10,241 nt of DNA, from assembly GCA_023441105.1 (NCBI GenBank), contig JAEZQX010000397.1, forward strand, positions 1 through 10,241. The letters run 5' to 3'. A program made the position numbers and the translations under genes. Source of the stretch: Pseudomonadota bacterium. GTDB taxonomy: Bacteria; Pseudomonadota; Gammaproteobacteria; Burkholderiales; Burkholderiaceae. This document shows positions 8,373 through 10,241 of the stretch, one piece after another; the first letter of the stretch is position 1; each line of letters opens with the position of its first letter. The notes below the pieces were generated by a model. It saw nothing but the letters and a program-made list of their open reading frames with translations. It was not told the origin of the DNA and did not search any database.

Positions 8373-8387
8373 CGATACCTGCTATCG
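8373..8387. promoter_or_regulatory. Dyad CGATA-N5-TATCG, candidate LysR operator
   Basis: This is a perfect 5+5 inverted repeat with a 5-base centre (CCTGC) in the divergent gap. It sits about 10 bases upstream of the candidate -35 element of the operon, in the region where LysR-type activators commonly bind. It does not show the classical T-N11-A form exactly, so the assignment is tentative. Confidence 0.4.
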
Positions 8388-8471
8388 TTCGGTCGTTGGT
8401 GCACCGCGCAATGCGGCCACGCCCACGCCCGCTCGCCAACAGGCGTGCGCTGTCGAGGGGTGAACGGAAGG

Positions 8472-8503
8472 GCGGACCGAAGGGTGCCGGGAATGCGGTC
8501 CGC
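8472..8503. repeat. 8-bp inverted repeat in the LysR leader
   Basis: GCGGACCG (8472-8479) pairs perfectly with CGGTCCGC (8496-8503) across 16 bases. The right arm ends 14 bases before the LysR ribosome binding site. It could be a protein-binding dyad for autoregulation or an RNA hairpin near the start of translation. Confidence 0.45.
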
Positions 8504-8517
8504 GGCTCGGCGGGCGC

Positions 8518-8525
8518 GGGAGGAG
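8518..8525 (+). promoter_or_regulatory. Ribosome binding site of LysR-type gene
   Basis: GGGAGGAG ends 5 bases before GTG 8531; its GGAGG core is 7 bases away. It decides the start against the much longer open frame that runs back to 8270. Confidence 0.75.
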
Positions 8526-8530
8526 TATTG

Positions 8531-9448
8531 GTGCGGCTTCGAGAGATCGATCTGAATTTGCTGGTGGCCTTTGACGCACTCCTGCGGGAATGCCATGTCA
8601 CGCGCGCAGCGTACCGGCTGGAGATAAGCCAGTCATCGATGAGCCTGAGCCTGGCCAAGCTGCGGGTGCTGTTCCACGATCCGTTGCTGGTCAAGTCCGG
8701 GTCGCGGCTCGTGCCGACGGTCAAGGCGAGGACGCTTCAGCCGCAGGTGACGGAGATACTGCGCGGTGTCGACCGCCTGGTCCACGAGCAGAAGCCGTTC
8801 GAACCTGCGCAGGTGAGCGAATCGGTGACCATGATCATCATCGACTACATCGACTTCGTCGTGATGTCCGATCTCATGAGGCGGCTGCAGCAGGAGGCGC
8901 CGAACGTATCGTTGCGCATCGTCGGTCCGAACCCTCGCCGACTCGGCGAGGTCATGAGCGACGGTGATGTCGACATGGCGCTCACCTATTTCCCCGCGCC
9001 ACCGGACAACGTCAGGACCAAGCCGCTGTTCTCGGATCGTCTGGTCGGCGTTGCCAGGGCGGGACATCCGATGCTCGATCGCGAGGTCACGGTGGATGCC
9101 TTCTGTGCCCAGGCGCATGTCGCGATCGAGCCGGCAGAGGGGGCCAGCATGTACAACGAACTGGTCGACGATGCCTTGCGGGAGCTGGGCTGCGCCCGCC
9201 ACATCGCTCTCTCGAAGACGACCTTCCTTGGCGTGCCGTTCCTGGTGGCACAGACGAACCTGGTGGCGACGCTGCCGGAGCGGGTCGCGGAGCGCTTCGC
9301 GCAGATGGCGCCCATCCGGCTCTTCGAGCCGCCGATGGCGCTCGGTCGGCTGGACATCGTGATGATGTGGCACGACCGGACCCACAACAATCCGCTTCAT
9401 CAATGGTTGCGGGAGGTCATCGTCGACGTCTGTGGTCGCTGGCGCTGA
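8531..9448 (+). CDS. LysR-type transcriptional regulator, NahR/NodD-like subgroup
   Basis: This is a 305-residue DNA-binding regulator. The N-terminal winged helix-turn-helix covers about residues 3-62 (DLNLLVAFDALL, VTRAAYRL, SQSSMSLSLAKLR, FHDPLLVKSG). A periplasmic-binding-protein-like effector domain covers about 95-297. The wording of the HTH and the WHDRTHNNPLHQWLRE segment near the end (280-295) resemble the NahR/DntR/NodD subgroup, many of whose members sense aromatic compounds; this is family recognition from memory. The GTG start at 8531 gives the usual family length and has a strong ribosome binding site. A TTG one codon upstream is possible but closer to that site. The gene is divergent from the cupin-hydrolase-TRAP operon, so it very probably controls that operon and itself. 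Confidence 0.94.
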   Translation: MRLREIDLNLLVAFDALLRECHVTRAAYRLEISQSSMSLSLAKLRVLFHDPLLVKSGSRLVPTVKARTLQPQVTEILRGVDRLVHEQKPFEPAQVSESVTMIIIDYIDFVVMSDLMRRLQQEAPNVSLRIVGPNPRRLGEVMSDGDVDMALTYFPAPPDNVRTKPLFSDRLVGVARAGHPMLDREVTVDAFCAQAHVAIEPAEGASMYNELVDDALRELGCARHIALSKTTFLGVPFLVAQTNLVATLPERVAERFAQMAPIRLFEPPMALGRLDIVMMWHDRTHNNPLHQWLREVIVDVCGRWR

Positions 9449-9525
9449 CCCGGCGGCGGCCGGTCGCCGGCGGTCGGGTCGGCTCGCCCCTTCCGGCTCG
9501 TCCCTCCCGGCAGGGACGGACGATA
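9449..9525. terminator. Hairpins between convergent genes
   Basis: The 77-base gap between the LysR stop and the Bug-family stop holds two GC-rich inverted repeats. One is CCGGCG (9450-9455) with CGCCGG (9465-9470). The other is CGTCCCT (9499-9505) with AGGGACG (9512-9518) around a 6-base loop. Neither is followed by a T-run on either strand, so they may be weak terminators or RNA-protecting hairpins serving both genes. Confidence 0.4.
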
Positions 9526-10241
9526 TCAATCGCCGTCGTACCCGATGGCCGCCACCACCGGCCGCCAGGTGTTGATGTCCGCCGCCAGTGCCGCCTGCAG
9601 AGCCTGCGGCGGACCGGGCTCCGCCTCGATGCCGATGCTGGGCAGCCGGCCGGGCATGTCGCCGCGCGTAAGCAGGGCGGTGGCGGCCTCGCCCCAGCGC
9701 TCCACCGCCGCCGCCGGCGTGCCGCGCGGGGCGAACAACCCGTACCACTGCGGCGATTCGAAGCCGCGAAAGCCGAGCTCGGCCAAGGTCGCGATGTCCG
9801 GGGCGAGTCGCGTGCGTTCGATCCCGTCGACCGCCAGGATGCGGATGCGGCCTGCCTGTCGATAGGCCAGGGCGTCGACGATGGGCACGATGCCCGCCGC
9901 GATCGATCCGCCGACGACATCGTTGATCAGCAGCGTGCTGCGGCGGTACGGCAGCAGCAGCAGGGACTGCTCGTGTTCGTACGCGAGCCTGCGGCCGATG
10001 AACCAGCGCAGGCTGCCCGCGGCGGAGGTGCCGACGCTGGCGGCTTCGGGAATGCGCCGCGCATCGCGCAGCCAGGCGTCCACGTCGCGTAGCGGCGAAG
10101 CGGCAGGCACGATGATCGCGGCGCGGCGGGTGGCCAGTCGCGCCACCGCGACGAAGTCCTCCCAGGGATCGAAGCCGACCATGCGATGGGTCAGCGGCGC
10201 CAGCACCATCGTGCAGGTGTCGGCGAGCAGCAGGCTGCGTC
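9526..10241 (-). CDS. Bug/TctC-family tripartite tricarboxylate transporter binding protein (5' partial)
   Basis: This is the C-terminal 237 residues of a periplasmic solute-binding protein of the Bug (TctC) family; the N-terminal signal peptide and first part of domain 1 lie beyond the right edge. The frame is open through the ATG at 10209, which is internal: the residues before it (LLLADTCTM) fit the family strand that usually reads LLxG/ATxxT. Further landmarks are FDPWEDFVAVARLA, SVGTSAAGS, VVGGSIAAGIVPIVDAL, RIRILAVDGIERT, LAELGFRGFE, WYGLFAPRGTP, and a C-terminal INTWRPVV helix. The family captures small carboxylates and related compounds, and is hugely expanded in Burkholderiales, often as orphan genes without membrane partners. 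No TctA/TctB genes are in view. It converges on the LysR gene and need not belong to the TRAP operon. Confidence 0.92.
   Translation of the reverse strand, partial: RSLLLADTCTMVLAPLTHRMVGFDPWEDFVAVARLATRRAAIIVPAASPLRDVDAWLRDARRIPEAASVGTSAAGSLRWFIGRRLAYEHEQSLLLLPYRRSTLLINDVVGGSIAAGIVPIVDALAYRQAGRIRILAVDGIERTRLAPDIATLAELGFRGFESPQWYGLFAPRGTPAAAVERWGEAATALLTRGDMPGRLPSIGIEAEPGPPQALQAALAADINTWRPVVAAIGYDGD

Larger units (their letters stand above)
8277..8530. promoter_or_regulatory. Divergent control region between operon and LysR gene
   Basis: A 254-base gap separates the divergent starts of the cupin gene and the LysR-type gene, the classical layout for a LysR regulator and its target operon. Nothing in it looks coding. 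It contains the CGATA-N5-TATCG dyad, a weak candidate promoter toward the operon, the palindrome GGTGCACC (8398-8405), GCGC-N5-GCGC (8328-8340), and an 8-bp inverted repeat close to the regulator start. I could not pick a convincing promoter for the regulator. Confidence 0.7.

Noticed and set aside
8270..8530. Extension of the LysR gene to an upstream start at 8270.
   Set aside because: The extension would be low-complexity, overlap the cupin leader and exceed family length. GTG 8531 has a near-consensus ribosome binding site and gives a normal LysR N-terminus.
9526..10209. The ATG at 10209 as true start of the Bug-family gene.
   Set aside because: The frame continues open to the window edge, and the residues just before the ATG match the conserved family strand. 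Without them the protein would lack its signal peptide and the first part of domain 1.

Overview
The window is high-GC DNA with dense coding, short gaps and frequent GTG/TTG starts. A TRAP transporter, a Bug/TctC-type solute-binding protein and a NahR-like LysR regulator together suggest a betaproteobacterium, most likely of the order Burkholderiales. This is inferred from gene content; there is no rRNA or housekeeping marker to confirm it. I see no tRNA, rRNA, CRISPR array, insertion sequence or phage gene. The window reads as an accessory transport/catabolism region of a chromosome or large replicon.

Left part (1-2711, + strand): the 3' part of an ABC exporter subunit with fused membrane and ATPase domains, cut by the window edge, is followed 4 bases later by an EamA/DMT-family transporter. 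The pair is probably co-transcribed. It converges on the next operon with only 25 bases between the two stop codons.

Centre (2737-8276, - strand): a compact six-gene operon, transcribed right to left: cupin protein, alpha/beta hydrolase, TRAP solute-binding protein (DctP type), Bcr/CflA-type MFS transporter, TRAP small permease (DctQ type), TRAP large permease (DctM type). The first three junctions are 4-base stop/start overlaps (TTGA, TTGA, GTGA). The 42-base MFS-DctQ gap is tiled by two mini-ORFs joined by ATGA overlaps. The DctQ-DctM gap is 14 bases with a strong ribosome binding site. A plausible reading is uptake of one small organic compound by the TRAP system, processing by the hydrolase and cupin protein, and export of the compound or a product by the MFS protein. 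The substrate cannot be read from the sequence.

Control: a LysR-type regulator of the NahR/NodD-like subgroup (8531-9448, + strand) is divergent from the operon across a 254-base gap. The gap holds a perfect CGATA-N5-TATCG dyad just upstream of a weak candidate operon promoter, and a separate 8-bp inverted repeat in the regulator's leader.

Right edge (9526-10241, - strand): the C-terminal part of a Bug/TctC-family periplasmic binding protein, convergent with the regulator and separated from it by a short stretch with two GC-rich hairpins.

The most notable items are the MFS exporter embedded in a TRAP operon, the chain of stop/start overlaps, and three family-signature deviations in the operon's proteins (cupin, hydrolase, DctP). 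No unmistakably new class of system is visible.
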